The notes: a model not told the origin generated them from the letters alone. 64,000 nt of DNA from Rattus norvegicus (GCF_036323735.1 NC_086021.1:162362976-162426975), one strand, 5' to 3'; positions 33,814 to 45,432 are shown, counted from the first letter of the stretch. Made by a program: numbers and translations.

Positions 33814-34819
33814 AATCTGAGCCCATAAAAAATAAATATGACAAATACACTCAGCACTGGAAAAATCAAAAGATACAGGGCCAAGGATGAGGAAAAGACG
33901 CAGTGGCCAACTCTGGGGAAATCCAAGGAAAGCAAATGCAATCATGGCATGCTAATTGGGTCAGCTACAATCCTATGTGCACAGTAATAATGTAAATAAT
34001 GTAGAGTGATTTATCTGAATAGAGACAAGGGTACACTGAGGAAGAACTAATGACTGGGCTTACGGATAGGATAAAGGTTTTGAGCCTTACTCACACAGCA
34101 AGGAATTCCTGACAAGGAAGGTCCAAAATTAAAAACAATAACAAACAAACAAGTGCTAGCAATATAAACTTGTTATTTAGAAACAGAAGAAAATAGAGGA
34201 GAGATGACTAGGGGATAGGAAAAGAAAAGAGGCCATCTACACTGAGAAGAGAAACTGAAGTGAGCAGGTTGGGGCAGGGTCTATGTGACTTAAAAAAAAA
34301 TTCCTCCTGAGAGAAGTAAAAATGAATACAAATAAACAAAAACAAAGAAAAGATAAAAGACCTCCAGAGAGGGAGAGGGCACTTCTGAGGGCAAGCCGCC
34401 CTGGGGTCACAGACAGACCCTGTCAGCACATCCCCCATAGTGGAAATGTTCCAAGGACCACACTTGCCTGGAGAAATCCAGGCAGCAGCCTCGGCCAAGG
34501 CCAGTATTTCAGTTGCTTTTTGTTTTTCTTGCTGCAGCTCAACCCCTCCTCCAGAGCCAGAGATTTATAGAGGCAGGAGATTCTATCGAGAATGTGGCTA
34601 CTGGGGCTCTGGGCCTCTCGGGCAGCAAGCTGAGCCCACTGGGCTTCATTACATGACGGAGGGCGAGGGGGTAATCTCAGGAGCCACAGAGATCTCTTTC
34701 TAGGAGACCAGGGGTGAGGCAAGAGAGGCGGCCAGCGGGAATAGCAAATCTGGGAGCAAAGGGCATGCCCCCACCCTGGCACAAATGAGCCTAGGGAAGA
34801 GGGTGAGAGTTGTAGGGAG

Positions 34820-35160
34820 AATATCTTGTGTATTATGGATGCATCGCCTGTCAATTAAAAGGCCTATAGCCTATAAGGAAGTGCAGAATAGAAGTTGGGA
34901 CATCCGGGAGGCAGAAAGAATTCTGGGATAGAACTAGGCACAGAAAGATTCATCCGGGAATCTGTGAGGAGACAGACACACGGCACCTGAGCGTAGGTAA
35001 CCAGCCACGTGCAGAACGTAGGTTAGAGCGAATGGGTTCTTCTAAGCTATGGCCTAGTCAGAGAAGAGCCTAGTTACATGGCCAAGGTATTTGTAAATAT
35101 ATTTTGAGTCTGAATCTTATTTCTGCAAGCATGGGGCTAGGAGGAAGAACCAGGCCTTTT
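34820..35160. mobile_element. Probable solo LTR of a rodent endogenous retrovirus (fragment)
   Basis: AAAAGGCCTATAGCCTATAA, GGAGGCAGAAAGAATTCTGG, TAACCAGCCACGTGCAGAAC and ATGGCCAAGGTATTTGTAAA, in that order, recall the rodent ERV LTR pattern with GCCTATxGCCTAT near the start and 'gccacgtg … aatgggtt … ggcca' in the middle. No internal viral genes are present. The exact family is uncertain. Confidence 0.5.
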
Positions 35161-35164
35161 TGTT

Positions 35165-35322
35165 TGTTTGAGTACACTGTAGCTGTCTTCAGACACACCA
35201 GAAGAGGACATCAGATTCCATTACAGATGGCTGTGAGCCACCATGTGGTTGCTGGGGATTGAACTCAGGACCTCTGGAAGAGCAGTCAGTGCTCTTAACC
35301 GCTGAGCCATCTCTCCAGCCCC
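35165..35322 (-). mobile_element. B2 SINE, minus strand
   Basis: GAGTACACTGTAGCTGTCTT … GGGGATTGAACTCAGGACCT … CATCTCTCCAGCCCC. Inserted at the end of the LTR-like block; CCAGGCCT occurs on both sides. Confidence 0.95.
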
Positions 35323-36068
35323 AGGCCTAACTTTTACAAAGTGGCCTGGCTAAGGTTCCACATTGTCATGGATGTCACCAAGTCCATCTGTACTGCCTGA
35401 AGCAGACATTGGCATTTTAAGACATTGACGAATAAAAACCAAATGTGGTCAGGGGTTAAGGAAGGCAAAGCCAGACTGAGTGCCATAGCACGGGATGCTG
35501 CCTCATAGCCTTCTGACCTCCCCACCTGAGGGATAGCAAAGGATCGTCCCAGGAAGGGGCTGCCCAGCACTGGCACTTGGCACCTTCCAACCATGAATGT
35601 TTGTTTGCTGAGCATAACAGCAACACCCACACTTGCTCTACTTCTCCTTTCCCTTTCTGTACCACTAATAAACATATCGTGTAAATACCAAGTGCTTGGA
35701 TTTTCTATTTTTAAAAAAGGCCCATCTGAGCCTTCCTGCCTGTGTAGTGGAAGTTAGCCACTCAGACGCTGTAGTGTGATTCACTGGTGTGCGATCCTGT
35801 ACACGTTAGAGCTGGTGGTATTTTCTGGGGGTTCTAAGTGCTCAGCCCAGGGCCATATGGGCCCCAGGTGAGCTCTGCACAGCTCCAGCTGTGGTCCTCA
35901 CGCTCTCTCGCTAGTTACTGTGTCTCGTCTCATTTCTGACGGACTCACTCTTGGGTAGGCTGAGCAACTTCTGTTTCTTTTCCTTTCTCTGCTGACTTAG
36001 AAGATCTAATTCTACTCTCTAGAGATTGCTCCTTAAGGAGACACACCCACACCTCTGAAAGACGGCTT

Positions 36069-36275
36069 AACCCTTAAAACCATTTGCTCTTGCGGAGGGC
36101 CTGGGTTCAGTTCTTAGCACCCACATGGAGCCTCATAACCATCCTTTAACTCCAGTTCCCAGAGATCTGACACCCTCTTCTGGTCTCCATGGATACTGTA
36201 TGCACACGGTACACTAACAGACAAGCCAGAAGACACCTGTGCTCATAATATAAAAATAAATCCAAATAAAAAGAC
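36069..36275 (+). mobile_element. B3-type SINE
   Basis: CCATTTGCTCTTGCGGAGG … AGTTCTTAGCACCCACATGG … CCCTCTTCTGGTCTCCATGG. Confidence 0.8.
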
Positions 36276-36613
36276 CACTCAAGTTCATACACAGTGAGCT
36301 ATAGCGGGAGCCATGAGCACTTTCCCATTCTGCTAATCCTCCCAATGCTCTTGCGGCCTGACGTGTGGACAAAAACGGAGAAATCTTCAGGCTTCTAACC
36401 CTCTTTGCCCAGAGCAACACCTAGGAGCCAGGAACAGTTTAACCCTCTGTGACTCAGGACCTTTGGGTCCACCGTTTTCTGTGTTATTCCGATCAAAGAG
36501 GAAGTTGAAAAAGTTTGTAAGACAAAAGAGGAAGAAGGGCTCAGAGAAAAGGAACACTGTCCTGCTTTGATGCCTTCCTGCTTCAAAGGATAATTAAGAA
36601 GTGATCTGTTTGT

Positions 36614-36759
36614 GTGGCCGGAGAGGCAGCTCGGCAGCTAAGAGCACTTGCTGCTGCTGTAGCAGACCTGGACTTGGCTCCTAGCACCTAACTCTAGTTT
36701 TCGGATTCAGATGCCCTCTTGTGGGCATTAGCTATACATGGTGCACATACAAGCATGCA

Positions 36760-36762
<3 letters not shown>
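36614..36762 (+). mobile_element. B3-type SINE leading into a CA repeat
   Basis: GGCCGGAGAGGCAGCTCGGC … GATTCAGATGCCCTCTTGTG … GCACATACAAGCATGCAG, then the CA array. Confidence 0.8.
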
Positions 36763-36803
<41 letters not shown>

Positions 36804-36810
36804 CACACAC

Positions 36811-36849
<39 letters not shown>

Positions 36850-36872
36850 CACACAAATAAATAAATAAATAA
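36763..36872. repeat. (CA)n with CGCA interruptions, then (AAAT)n
   Basis: The CA run is interrupted by three GC dinucleotides and ends in AAAT repeats. It forms the tail of the B3-type SINE that starts near 36617. Confidence 0.95.
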
Positions 36873-37124
36873 AATTTAAATGAGTGAAAAGTACCAGCAG
36901 CTCAAATACCATGGATGGACAGATGGATGAAGGAAATTACAGTCCCATACAAAGGGATTTCAAAGGATGAGGTTCTGACACAGCCCGTCTTGAAGACGTG
37001 ACAATAAGTTACCTGGGTCATAGCTATGCGGGACCTGAAGGAGCCAAAATCACAGAAACAGAGAATTGAACAAGGATTTTACAGAGCTGGAGATGCTGCG
37101 CGGCACCTTTACAAGCACAGGGCT

Positions 37125-37287
37125 AGGGGTTGGGGATTTAGCTCAGTGGTAGAGCGCTTGCCTAGCAAGCACAAGGCCCTGGGTTCGGTCCTCAGCTCCG
37201 GAAAAAAAGAAAAGAAAAGGAAAAAAAGACCAAAAAAAAAAAAAAACCAAAAAACAAAACAAAACAAAAAAACCCCAGGTAGTTAGG
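37125..37287 (+). mobile_element. ID SINE with BC1-type sequence and long A-rich tail
   Basis: The body ends GGTCCTCAGCTCCG, the form found in BC1 RNA, rather than GGTCCCCAGCTCCG seen in the other copies here. One change lies in the hairpin (AAGCACAAGG). The tail is about 85 bases of A with GACC, CCAA and CAAAAC interruptions. Flanked by AGCACAGGGCT at 37114-37124 and 37288-37298. Confidence 0.95.
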
Positions 37288-37327
37288 AGCACAGGGCTTT
37301 GTCAGAAGTCATGGAAACACTGTAAAT

Positions 37328-37508
37328 AGGGCTGGGGAGATGGCTCATGCAGTAAAGTGCTTGCCACAGCCCATCCTAAGAAGTCGGCTGTGGTGGTGCA
37401 TGTTTACAACCACAGTAGCAGGAGGCAGAAAAAGGTTGGGCGCTATGGTTAGCCAGCCCAGTTTACTTGGCCAGTTCAGGCCAATGAGAGACTCTGTCTT
37501 TAAAAAAA
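37328..37508 (+). mobile_element. Composite SINE (B2/ID-like head, B1-like tail)
   Basis: GGGGCTGGGGAGATGGCTCA … then GGCTGTGGTGGTGCATGTTT … GAGAGACTCTGTCTTTAAAA. Confidence 0.65.
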
Positions 37509-37519
37509 GGTGGCAGCTG

Positions 37520-37715
37520 GCAGGAGGGGTGGCTCAGAGATTGAGAGCACTGACTGCTCTTCCAGAGGCCCTGAGTTCAAATCCCAGCAACCACATGGTA
37601 GCTCACAACCGTCTGTAATGAGATCCGATGCCCTCTTCTGGTGTGTCTGAAGGAAGACAGCAACACTGAACTTACACAGAATAAATAAGTAAATCTTAAA
37701 AAAAAGAAAAAGAAA
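37520..37715 (+). mobile_element. B2 SINE
   Basis: GAGGGGTGGCTCAGAGATTG … CACAACCGTCTGTAATGAGA … ATAAGTAAATCTTAAAAAAA. Confidence 0.93.
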
Positions 37716-37825
37716 AAAAGGTGGTGGCAGTGGGATGATGATGTGACACCTGAAGAATGGTGTCTGAGGGTATCCGCAGGCCTCTTCCCCCACCCCACCT
37801 TTGACTCACACACATTCTCTACATT

Positions 37826-37829
<4 letters not shown>

Positions 37830-37911
<82 letters not shown>
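37830..37911. repeat. (CT)n(CA)n compound microsatellite
   Basis: About 20 CT units are followed directly by about 20 CA units. Confidence 0.97.
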
Positions 37912-37913
<2 letters not shown>

Positions 37914-38049
37914 GTGAGGATAGACAGCTAGTAATGGTTCTTTGTCAACACAATATGTTGAGGCCACTTAACACACTTAAGAATAGTTTAAATGTGACAT
38001 GTACATGCCACAGCCTCTGCTCCCCCACCCCCTTTTTGTTAGTTTTGTT

Positions 38050-38272
38050 CTCCATTTTCTCCAGTTCCTCTGAGCAAAGGAGCAGCGGCCTCAAACTGAC
38101 GCTGTGGCTGGTGATGACCTTGAGCCTCAGAGCTTCTTCCCTAGTGCTGGGACTGCAGGCACAGGCCACAGTGTCTGGTTATTGTGGCACTGAGGCCTGA
38201 GCCCAGGGCTTCGTGCTTGCAGGCAGATCGCTCCATTAGAGTGCTGTCTGAGCTTCAGCCCAGCTCTTAGTC
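38050..38272 (-). mobile_element. B4-type SINE, minus strand
   Basis: A B1-like section (GATGACCTTGAGCCTCAGAG … AGTGCTGGGACTGCAGGCAC) is followed by an ID-like section (CACTGAGGCCTGAGCCCAGG). Confidence 0.65.
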
Positions 38273-38314
38273 TTCATTTTCTTTTTAAGTGGATGTGGTG
38301 GCTGAGGGGTATGG

Positions 38315-38402
38315 AGGTGGGGTGGGAGAGCTGGCTCAGTGAAAAAGATCCTGCTTAGCACGTGTGAGTCCCTAGGTTCCATCCCCAGCACTGCAAATAA
38401 GA
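38315..38402 (+). mobile_element. ID-like fragment
   Basis: GGGAGAGCTGGCTCAGTGAA … AGGTTCCATCCCCAGCACTG. Confidence 0.65.
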
Positions 38403-38462
38403 AATCAATAGCTTTAGAAAGTGCTTCTAATGTGCCCAGCCCAGTGCCTGCCGGCCCCCTTA

Positions 38463-38830
38463 CACTGGGGGTAGGGAGATGATTCAGCAGAGAAAGGTGG
38501 CCACTGCCAAGTCTGACGGCCTCAGTCCAATTCAAGGAACCACACGGTAGAAACAGAGAACCATGCTCTCCAAGTGTCCTGTGACCGCCACACTCCTGCT
38601 GTGGCACACAATGCTACCCCCCCCACACACACACACACAAACCACACAAAGAAATATAAATAAACAGGAGGAGCTAGAGGGAGCTCGGAGTCAGGACCAG
38701 GCTCTTGCAAAGGACCCAAGTGGCTCACAACCACTTACAACTCCAGTTCCAAGGGGTCCCCTATCTCTGGCCTCCCAGGAACCAGCACACCCACACAGAG
38801 ACGACGCACAATGTAAAATATCTTACAAAA
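38463..38830 (+). mobile_element. Two B3/B4-type SINE remnants
   Basis: GGTAGGGAGATGATTCAGCA … CACACAAAGAAATATAAATA, then a second remnant with GTGGCTCACAACCACTTACA … CACACCCACACAGAGACGAC. Confidence 0.6.
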
Positions 38831-39597
38831 CTCCGAGGAAACTTTATTCCTCTGACCTTCAGGTAACTGGAGGACAGAGAAGTGGAAAGCCATACAGCTC
38901 ATAGGTGGTGGATCTGCTGAAGCCCAGGGTGAAGGAGGAGGGGGGAGGGTGCTCTGTCCTGACTGAGAACACTGCCCTCTGTGTGCTTTGCAGGGCAGGA
39001 GGGAAATCCATCTGAAGACAGGCTCCAGGTGACGAAGACTCAGAGGATACTCTGGCACAGGTGACTTGGAGGCAAGAAGAGACTGAACAGTAGTTCTGAC
39101 TGCACCACTTCTCACTGCTACAGTAAACCGTTAGAACGTCAGCACTGAGACGATACAGGCTGCAGACTGCTTTCCCTCTGGATAGAGCATGGGGGCAGGG
39201 GCAGTGGAGCTTTGGGGAAACGAAGCTAGCACAGGGAAGGGGCAAGGCAGTCCTGCTTCCACATGTGACTTCCACAGTAGGATTTCCCTTTAAACATGCA
39301 TCTAAGAGCAAAGGAGACAACAGGGACGTGAAGGCACCTGCACTTCTTGTGGACACTGCTGCAGTCACCGTCAGCCATGACACCCATGGGTGCCCACACC
39401 CTCCTAGGTTCCTCTTCCTGTTTCCTAACTTTCCTTAAGGCAGTTCTCAGCTTCCAGCCAAACCCAGCCATTGACCCTCTGGTTCTCTCTACTTTCCATC
39501 CAAACACCTCTGTCTAGGCAGTGTGCCTCAGACAGGTTTGCAGATGGAAAGAACGTGGGTGTCTAATTATTTTAGTTACTATGGTCTTTTTTTAAAA

Positions 39598-39662
39598 AAC
39601 ATTTTATTTTATTTTTTTATTAGATAGATTTCTTTACTTACATTTCAAATGTTATTCCCTTC
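39598..39662 (-). mobile_element. L1 3'-end fragment, minus strand
   Basis: TAGATTTCTTTACTTACATTTCAAATGTTATTCCCTT (seen at 39627-39663) is the reverse of the usual rodent L1 3' terminus. It is about 60 bases and the only L1 piece that I am confident of. Confidence 0.7.
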
Positions 39663-39667
39663 CCTGC

Positions 39668-39838
39668 ATTTTATTTATTTTATGTATGTGAGCACACTAT
39701 AGCCATCTTCAGACACCAGAAGAGGGCATCAGATCCCATTACAGATGGTTGTGAGCCACCATGTGGTTGCTGGGAATTGAACTCAGGACCTCTGGAAGAG
39801 CAGTCAGTGCTCTTAACCACTGAGCCATCTCTCCAGCC
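39668..39838 (-). mobile_element. B2 SINE, minus strand
   Basis: AGCACACTATAGCCATCTTC … GGGAATTGAACTCAGGACCT … CATCTCTCCAGCCCT. Confidence 0.95.
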
Positions 39839-40256
39839 CTAGTGACTGTGATCTTAAGCCCTGACCATCAAATATGTGGCATGAGAGTGGTATGAAAGCT
39901 CTTTGGACAAAGGTCAACTGTATGCACAGCAGACACAGAGCAGTCAACATTCCCTGTGTGTGAGGAACCACTAGGACTCACTGCTGAGATTTCCCTGCAG
40001 GCCCCAGATAATTGCCTTGGGTTTCCCTTGTCTTTCACAGAGCTGTGGTTCCACACAGGCACAGGGCAGGCTACCTCCTTAGCATCTGTACCAGTGCCTA
40101 GATGGCAGAACAACAGAGGGCAGATGGATGGAGGGCTGGATAATATATGTGTGATATGCAAATGAGTGGATGACAGAAGAAAGCTGTACCCACTCAAGTG
40201 ATACTCAGAAACTTCCAAGGTGAGGACTCGCCATAGGGGGATCAGTCACAGAAAAG

Positions 40257-40575
40257 TGGAAAAAAAGGAAGGTGTGGTGTGGGAGTGATAGGGTGGGGTG
40301 TGGTGTGGGGGTGGGGCATAGTGTGGGTGCTGAGGGTGGGGAGTGGGGTGGGGAGTTGGGGGTTGGTGTGGTAGGTAGGGGTGAGGAGTGGTGTGAGGGG
40401 GCAGGGTAGAGTGTGGGGGTGGGGCGTGGTGTGGGAGGTGGGGTGTAATATGGGGGATAGGATTGGTGTGCAAGGTTTGGGGTTGGGGTATGATGTGGAG
40501 GTGGGGTTGGGGAGTGCTGTGGAAGGTGGGGACGTGGTGTGGGAAGGGTGGCGGTGGAGGTTGGAGGGTGGGATG
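40257..40575. repeat. G-rich GGTGTGGTGGGG minisatellite-like tract
   Basis: About 320 bases on the + strand are made of GTGGGG, GGTGTGG and GAGGTGGGG variants with very few C residues and dense GGG/GGGG runs, so G-quadruplexes are likely. No fixed period is evident. It is C-rich in Nol4l pre-mRNA. Confidence 0.85.
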
Positions 40576-40667
40576 CAAAGCCAGCAAGGTGCTCATAGAA
40601 TGGGCAGAAGTGGAAAGGATTGGTGGGATGGATGGGATCTTTGTCACTATCCTTGAGCTTTTGTGCT

Positions 40668-40760
40668 TTTTGTTTTGTTGGGTGTTGTCTCTTTTCTTTT
40701 TCTTTGCTTTTCTTTTCTTTCTTTTTTCTTTTCTTCTTTTTTCTTTTTTTTATAGTTTCT
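40668..40760. repeat. T-rich CTTTT tract
   Basis: Degenerate TTTTC/TTTCTT run of about 90 bases; probably an old SINE tail in reverse, but no body is recognisable. Confidence 0.7.
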
Positions 40761-41044
40761 GTGATATTTAATTACAAAAGAATGAAAAAACAAGAAAAGG
40801 TGAATGGCAGTGATGGGTGACTCTAAGCTGCCACTCTCAGCAGTGCCTTGAGCACACCAGAGGGGACCTAGAAACTGACAGGTCCCTGGGATTCGACCTT
40901 CTCCTGGAAGGCTCTCAGCTGTTCCCTCATGGCTTGCCACATCTCCGTGCCCTGCTTCCTCTAAGAAGATAAATTTATTGACTGTATAACCAGTGTGGCT
41001 TCACCTCTGCATCTCTAGCAGGGTTTGTGAGAAGCGGAACCCTC

Positions 41045-41145
41045 TTACTTTGTGTTTTGAGCCCAGACTGGCATTGAACTTGAGATCTTTCTGCCTCTGC
41101 CTTCTAAGTGCCAAGATTAAAGGCATGGGCCACCTCGCCTGGCAG
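41045..41145 (-). mobile_element. B1 fragment, minus strand
   Basis: AGACTGGCATTGAACTTGAG … CCAAGATTAAAGGCATGGGC. Confidence 0.85.
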
Positions 41146-41348
41146 GAAATAAAACCTTCTCTGACACTGTACCCCTGTTTTTCAGCTCACTGTAGCCACT
41201 CTGATGACAGCTCCTGGAGGTCCCTGTAAAGAATGTCATTTAACCCATACCATTTTGTGAACTGAGGAAACTAACAATATTTGCTGCACTGAGTCAGACC
41301 TCAAGAAGAACTCCTTCCTTTGTGTAACTGTTACCACTGGAGTTTTCT

Positions 41349-41354
41349 TGTGTG

Positions 41355-41398
<44 letters not shown>

Positions 41399-41490
41399 GG
41401 GTGTGTGTGTGTTGGGTGTGTGTGTGTGTGTGTTGGGTGTGTATGTGTGTGTGTGTGTGTGTGTTGGGTGTGTGTGTGTGTGTGTTGGGG
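41349..41490. repeat. (TG)n microsatellite with GTTGGGTG interruptions
   Basis: A TG run is interrupted several times by TTGGG and ends in GGGGGGG. In pre-mRNA it is a CA-rich element 2.6 kb downstream of the 110-nt exon. Confidence 0.95.
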
Positions 41491-44119
41491 GGGGTGCCAG
41501 GTGCCAACCCCTGGAATCAGGTTTCCATATTTCCTGTTATCTATCTAGAGGAGGACTAAGTTCCCAGCATATTAACTTGGATCAAACACTGGCCAGCTGC
41601 TAGAAAGCCTTCCCCTCCCCCTCCCACAGTCTGATCAGAACAAGGTGGGGATGCACACCCTGCATACGCCCTGCCTCCCTGTTGTCTCCTGAAGTGAATG
41701 TTGGAAATCCCCAAAGGAATGATTGGGCTGCTGTTCCTCCCCAGTCTTGTTACAGACACTGTCTACCCTGCCCCCAGTCCTGGGACTGCCTTTGCTCTCC
41801 TCACAGCTCACAGGAGCAGCATGCAAATACTACAGGTGGCAGCTGTTGGCCTCTGTGGTCAGAGCGAGGGTCTGGGGCAGGGGATGTGACAGGCAGTAGC
41901 TCAGGACATGTAGTCCTCCTCTTGCTCTAGGGAGGGCCCTGTCTGCCTTACTGTGTGAGGAACAGGCTGCTAATGTGGGGATAAGTATTTTTAGTTTTGA
42001 CTCAAGCAGGAGCATCAGAGACTCTGGTCCTTGGCCCCTTCCTCGCTGCTGTAGATTGCCTGTTTTCCTTTGTGCCAGCTAAAGCAGGGACAAAGGACAG
42101 GAGGCCTTGAAAGCTCCTTGCTGATCATAGGGGGCTGGAGATTGACAGGTGGGAGGGCCAAGGAAAGGTGGGCATTGCTATTGCTTCACCTGCCAGTGCC
42201 CAAGTAGGGTTTGCCCTTTCATCCCTGTCCCCTACAGTCAGGGGGGAAGCTGGCTATTCTGAGTCTCCCCAATCCCAGACCGAGCTGTGGCCAGACTCAC
42301 TGAGCACTTGGAGACGGTGACTCCCTCCTGCAGTCTTATTGTGGGAGTAGGCTTGAGCCTGACCAGGACAATCAGTCCATGAGCTCTGCTTTGCCCAATG
42401 CTTCTGAGTGGCTGAGAGTGGCCCCTTTCCCTCCTGCATTCTGTTCTAGTGTGCCGCCTCCATAAGAGTCTCAAACGGGGTCTGTCCTTCTCTGACCATG
42501 GGGCCTTTGCATATGGCTGCATACTCTTACAGTTTTCTTCTAGAGTAAATGTTGGCCTTCTTTCCTGTGACAGCCTTCCCTAACTGCCACCGACTCTCCA
42601 ACGGACTCCAAGCACCAATAGACCACATATCCTGGAAGACAAAACCCTCCCAGCAGTACCACTGTGCCCGACTCTCACTTCCTCAATTGGCTACAGCTAC
42701 CTGCTAGGCACAGGGTCTGTCTCCCACAGGTGAGATGCCCCAGGAAAGCTGCCGTTTGCTTGGCACTAGAGACTGGCTCACAGAAAAAGCCCCACCTTTG
42801 TCAGTCCCTCTCACCACCACCGCCACCTTCTACCAGTGCAAGGGTAGAAACTACAGTTACAATTTTAAAAGCAAACAAAACCTGACAGGATTCACCGAGG
42901 AGAGGCCACATCTGCACACCACACTGACCACGTTGGCCCCGGCAGTGACCCAGATCCAGCTGCCTGTCCCAGGAGAGAAAGGCCATGTGGCACTGCTCTC
43001 AGCTGTCTGCGTGGTTTATGCAAGAAGTGACACAGTGGATGGTTATAGGAAAACAAAGGCCATGATTCGTCCTCCTCAGTAGTCATCAGAGATCTGCACG
43101 GTGGGAGTGAGACTCCCTAAGTACTAACAATGACACCCTAAGACTGCTACCCCACAGCAGAAACCACGTAGTGCCCCTGCCCCCACCTCAGCACACTGCC
43201 TTCAACAGTGCTACAACCATCCTAGGGCAGTTACTATTGGGTACGAGGGGAACCACAGATGCAACACAGAGGTGGCCTTCCATAGAAAAGCTGGCTTCCT
43301 TCCTTTAGCCTCAAGAAAAGGCATGGGGTGGGGGGTGGGGTGGGGCAGCTCTGCAGTTCAAGCCAAACAGCCTGCTCAAATGCTCAAAGTGGGTAGCACA
43401 GGCCCAGCTGTTACACAGACTCACCCTGCCACATCCAGGCCCAGCCACGAGCCCTCCCTCCCCACACGTATTCACACTGTCAAGGAGGCTTGCAGTGCAA
43501 GACAGAATACACCGAGAGTTCTGACCCGGATTCCATGTGGAAACAAGTGCGCCTTCCCTTAGTTAAGCCTTGGGGATTTGATGTAAGCAGAGGTGGGGGC
43601 ACTTGAGATCAAGTGAGGAAGGAGTGCCCTGATTTTGGTTGCAGCAGAGGGAGAGGACAGTGCTCACCCAGATTTTCTTTGAAAGACAGGCTATTTGCTT
43701 TGTAGGAGGTCAGCGAGTGGAATGTGTGGGGAGACACAAACGAGTGGGGAGTTTTCAGAGCTTGTTTTCATGGTGCCTGACAGCCCTTGGCAAACCTCAT
43801 CTGGGAGTCTTGGACAACCAGGGAGCCCCAAGGCCTTATCTACCCAGGGCTAACCTCCAAGGCCCATCTTCCTGGCCTGTCTAGGACCCAAGAATGACAG
43901 AGGCCACGGGCAGGCAGCCAGCCTTGTAACAGTCAGAGGAGAGAGCCAGAGAGTCAAGGTCTGTGGCTCTGGGGCGTCTCTTCCTTGCAAGTCTTTGGGG
44001 AGAGCCTGGCAAGGCTGAGTTTCCAGGTTTCAGAAGACACTGCCAGGGAGAGCATGCTCCCGCCCTCTCTGCTGGCTGTGGGGTCAGAGGACCACAGAAT
44101 AGGAGAGCAGGCGCCTTAC

Positions 44120-44229
44120 CTGCTCCTGAGAGTTCATCACTCGTAGCTTCATCTGCTTCAAGTAGGTGGAGGTGAGGGGCATGTTGTAGTCAATAATGCC
44201 AGACACCAGAGGGGATGGAGGCTCATTCT
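44120..44229 (-). CDS. Nol4l: Nol4l coding exon, 110 nt (IIDYNMPLTSTYLKQMKLR exon)
   Basis: The acceptor (TTTTTCCTGCAG) is before 44229 and the donor GTAAGG follows 44120. The exon supplies the last two bases of a split Glu codon, then 36 codons: NEPPSPLVSGIIDYNMPLTS, then TYLKQMKLRVMNSQEQ, ending on a complete codon. The Ile-Asp-Tyr-Asn-Met-Pro motif followed by a Lys/Met-rich helix and SQ-acidic end is shared by NOL4 and NOL4L. PPSPLVSG and YLKQMKLRVMNSQEQ are the NOL4L form. With the 112-nt exon it makes a 222-nt pair that can be skipped or included without a frame change. The following intron is 34 kb and contains the CpG island, so this is the last exon specific to the long isoform. Confidence 0.95.
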
Positions 44230-45004
44230 CTGCAGGAAAAACAAAAGGAAACCCGCTTCAGACTCTGCCTGGAGTGGGAGTGGGGGTGGGGGTGGGAGGC
44301 TGCCTCTGTGAAGGAGAGGGCTAGCGGCCACTCACTGGTCACCTGTGCGCCTGTGTGGCACGCAGCACACAGTGTTGAAAATGCTTGCCAGTTACGTGCC
44401 AGTTTAAAAAAAAGTGAGATGTGGCTGTTTGAAAAGAAATGAAAGGTCTGTCACACGGGCGGGACTCAATCGTGTGGCCCTGTAGCAGAGGCACAGGATC
44501 TTACAGGCAGAGGCAGGACACTGTGTTTTGCCGGGGTACAGCTTTACTCACTCAGGCCGCCTGCCAGGACCCTGAAGGCATTAAGTTTCCAACTCCACCA
44601 GAGTTGGCTCTTCCTGGTAAACACCTGCCTCTGCCTGTCCCACTCCAGCCTCAGCCCCCACAGCCCCAAGGTGTCCCCCCCCATCAGAGCACTCTCCGGG
44701 ACCAGATGGCCACCCCCAGTCCCCTCCACCCTCCCAAATCCTGGTGCTTCCATAATTGCATGCAGAGGATTTTTCCTCCTGCTTATTGCTCTGCTGTCCT
44801 GAGGATCAAAGCTATGTGTGCTCTTTTTGTAGAAAATCTGCAGCGTGCAGAAGGATGAAGAAGAAAATGTAAAAGCGTAATTGCACCAAGCAGCCTGGCA
44901 TATGCTTCTGTTTATTTTTCCTTGTGACTTTTCTTTGCATACTTGCTATCATAATGTACACATAGTTCGCTTTCCTCGCAAAAATGCATTTATTTTAATT
45001 ACGT

Positions 45005-45070
45005 TATATAGCCCAGGCTGACCTTGAACTCACAATCTTCCTGCCTCAGCCTCCTGAGCACTAGAAGTAT
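45005..45070 (-). mobile_element. B1 fragment, minus strand
   Basis: TATAGCCCAGGCTGACCTTG … CTGCCTCAGCCTCCTGAGCA. Confidence 0.8.
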
Positions 45071-45432
45071 TTTCCCCTAAACATTTTGCTCTGAGTCTTT
45101 TCTCATACTCTGCCTAAGTCATACCCTTATAGTTGGTTGGTCATAGCCAACCTTACAGGGAATGACTCTGGCATAGGTATTAGTCTGTATTCTGATCTTT
45201 TCCTTCATGGAGCTGCTCTGAGAGATGGGATTTATGGGTCAGAAAGTAAAGATGACTCTTGAATCTCAGCCCAAGGTGCCCGGGACACCATCCTGACTGC
45301 CTACTCTCTGGGCTTCTCCTGTCCACAGAGGCTTCAGGGTCTCCATTTCACCAAAGGGTTAGGATGGAGTTGTGTAAAATGAAAGCAACTGCCACTATGC
45401 AGAGCCTGCCCACCTCTGTCACCACCACAGTA

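Larger units (their letters stand above)
10118..44119 (-). other. Nol4l: Nol4l 34-kb intron between the 110-nt and 142-nt exons
   Basis: Bounded by donor GTAAGG after 44120 and the acceptor before 10117. It contains the CpG island and most of the repeats listed. Single-copy stretches with no recognised feature include 10118-11700, 12375-12890, 13400-16230, 18660-20390, 20910-21360, 26410-28550, 29965-30710, 33320-33690, 33820-34810, 35325-36060, 38830-39595, 39840-40255 and 41500-44119. Several AT-balanced, repeat-free blocks (12540-12640, 16230-16510, 19290-19710, 30020-30180) look like possible conserved non-coding elements, but this needs alignment. Confidence 0.9.

Noticed and set aside
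38859..39507. Overlapping 90-174-codon minus frames
   Set aside because: They look Cys/Ser-rich, but no family match or splice-site pattern supports an exon. Treated as chance frames in intron sequence.
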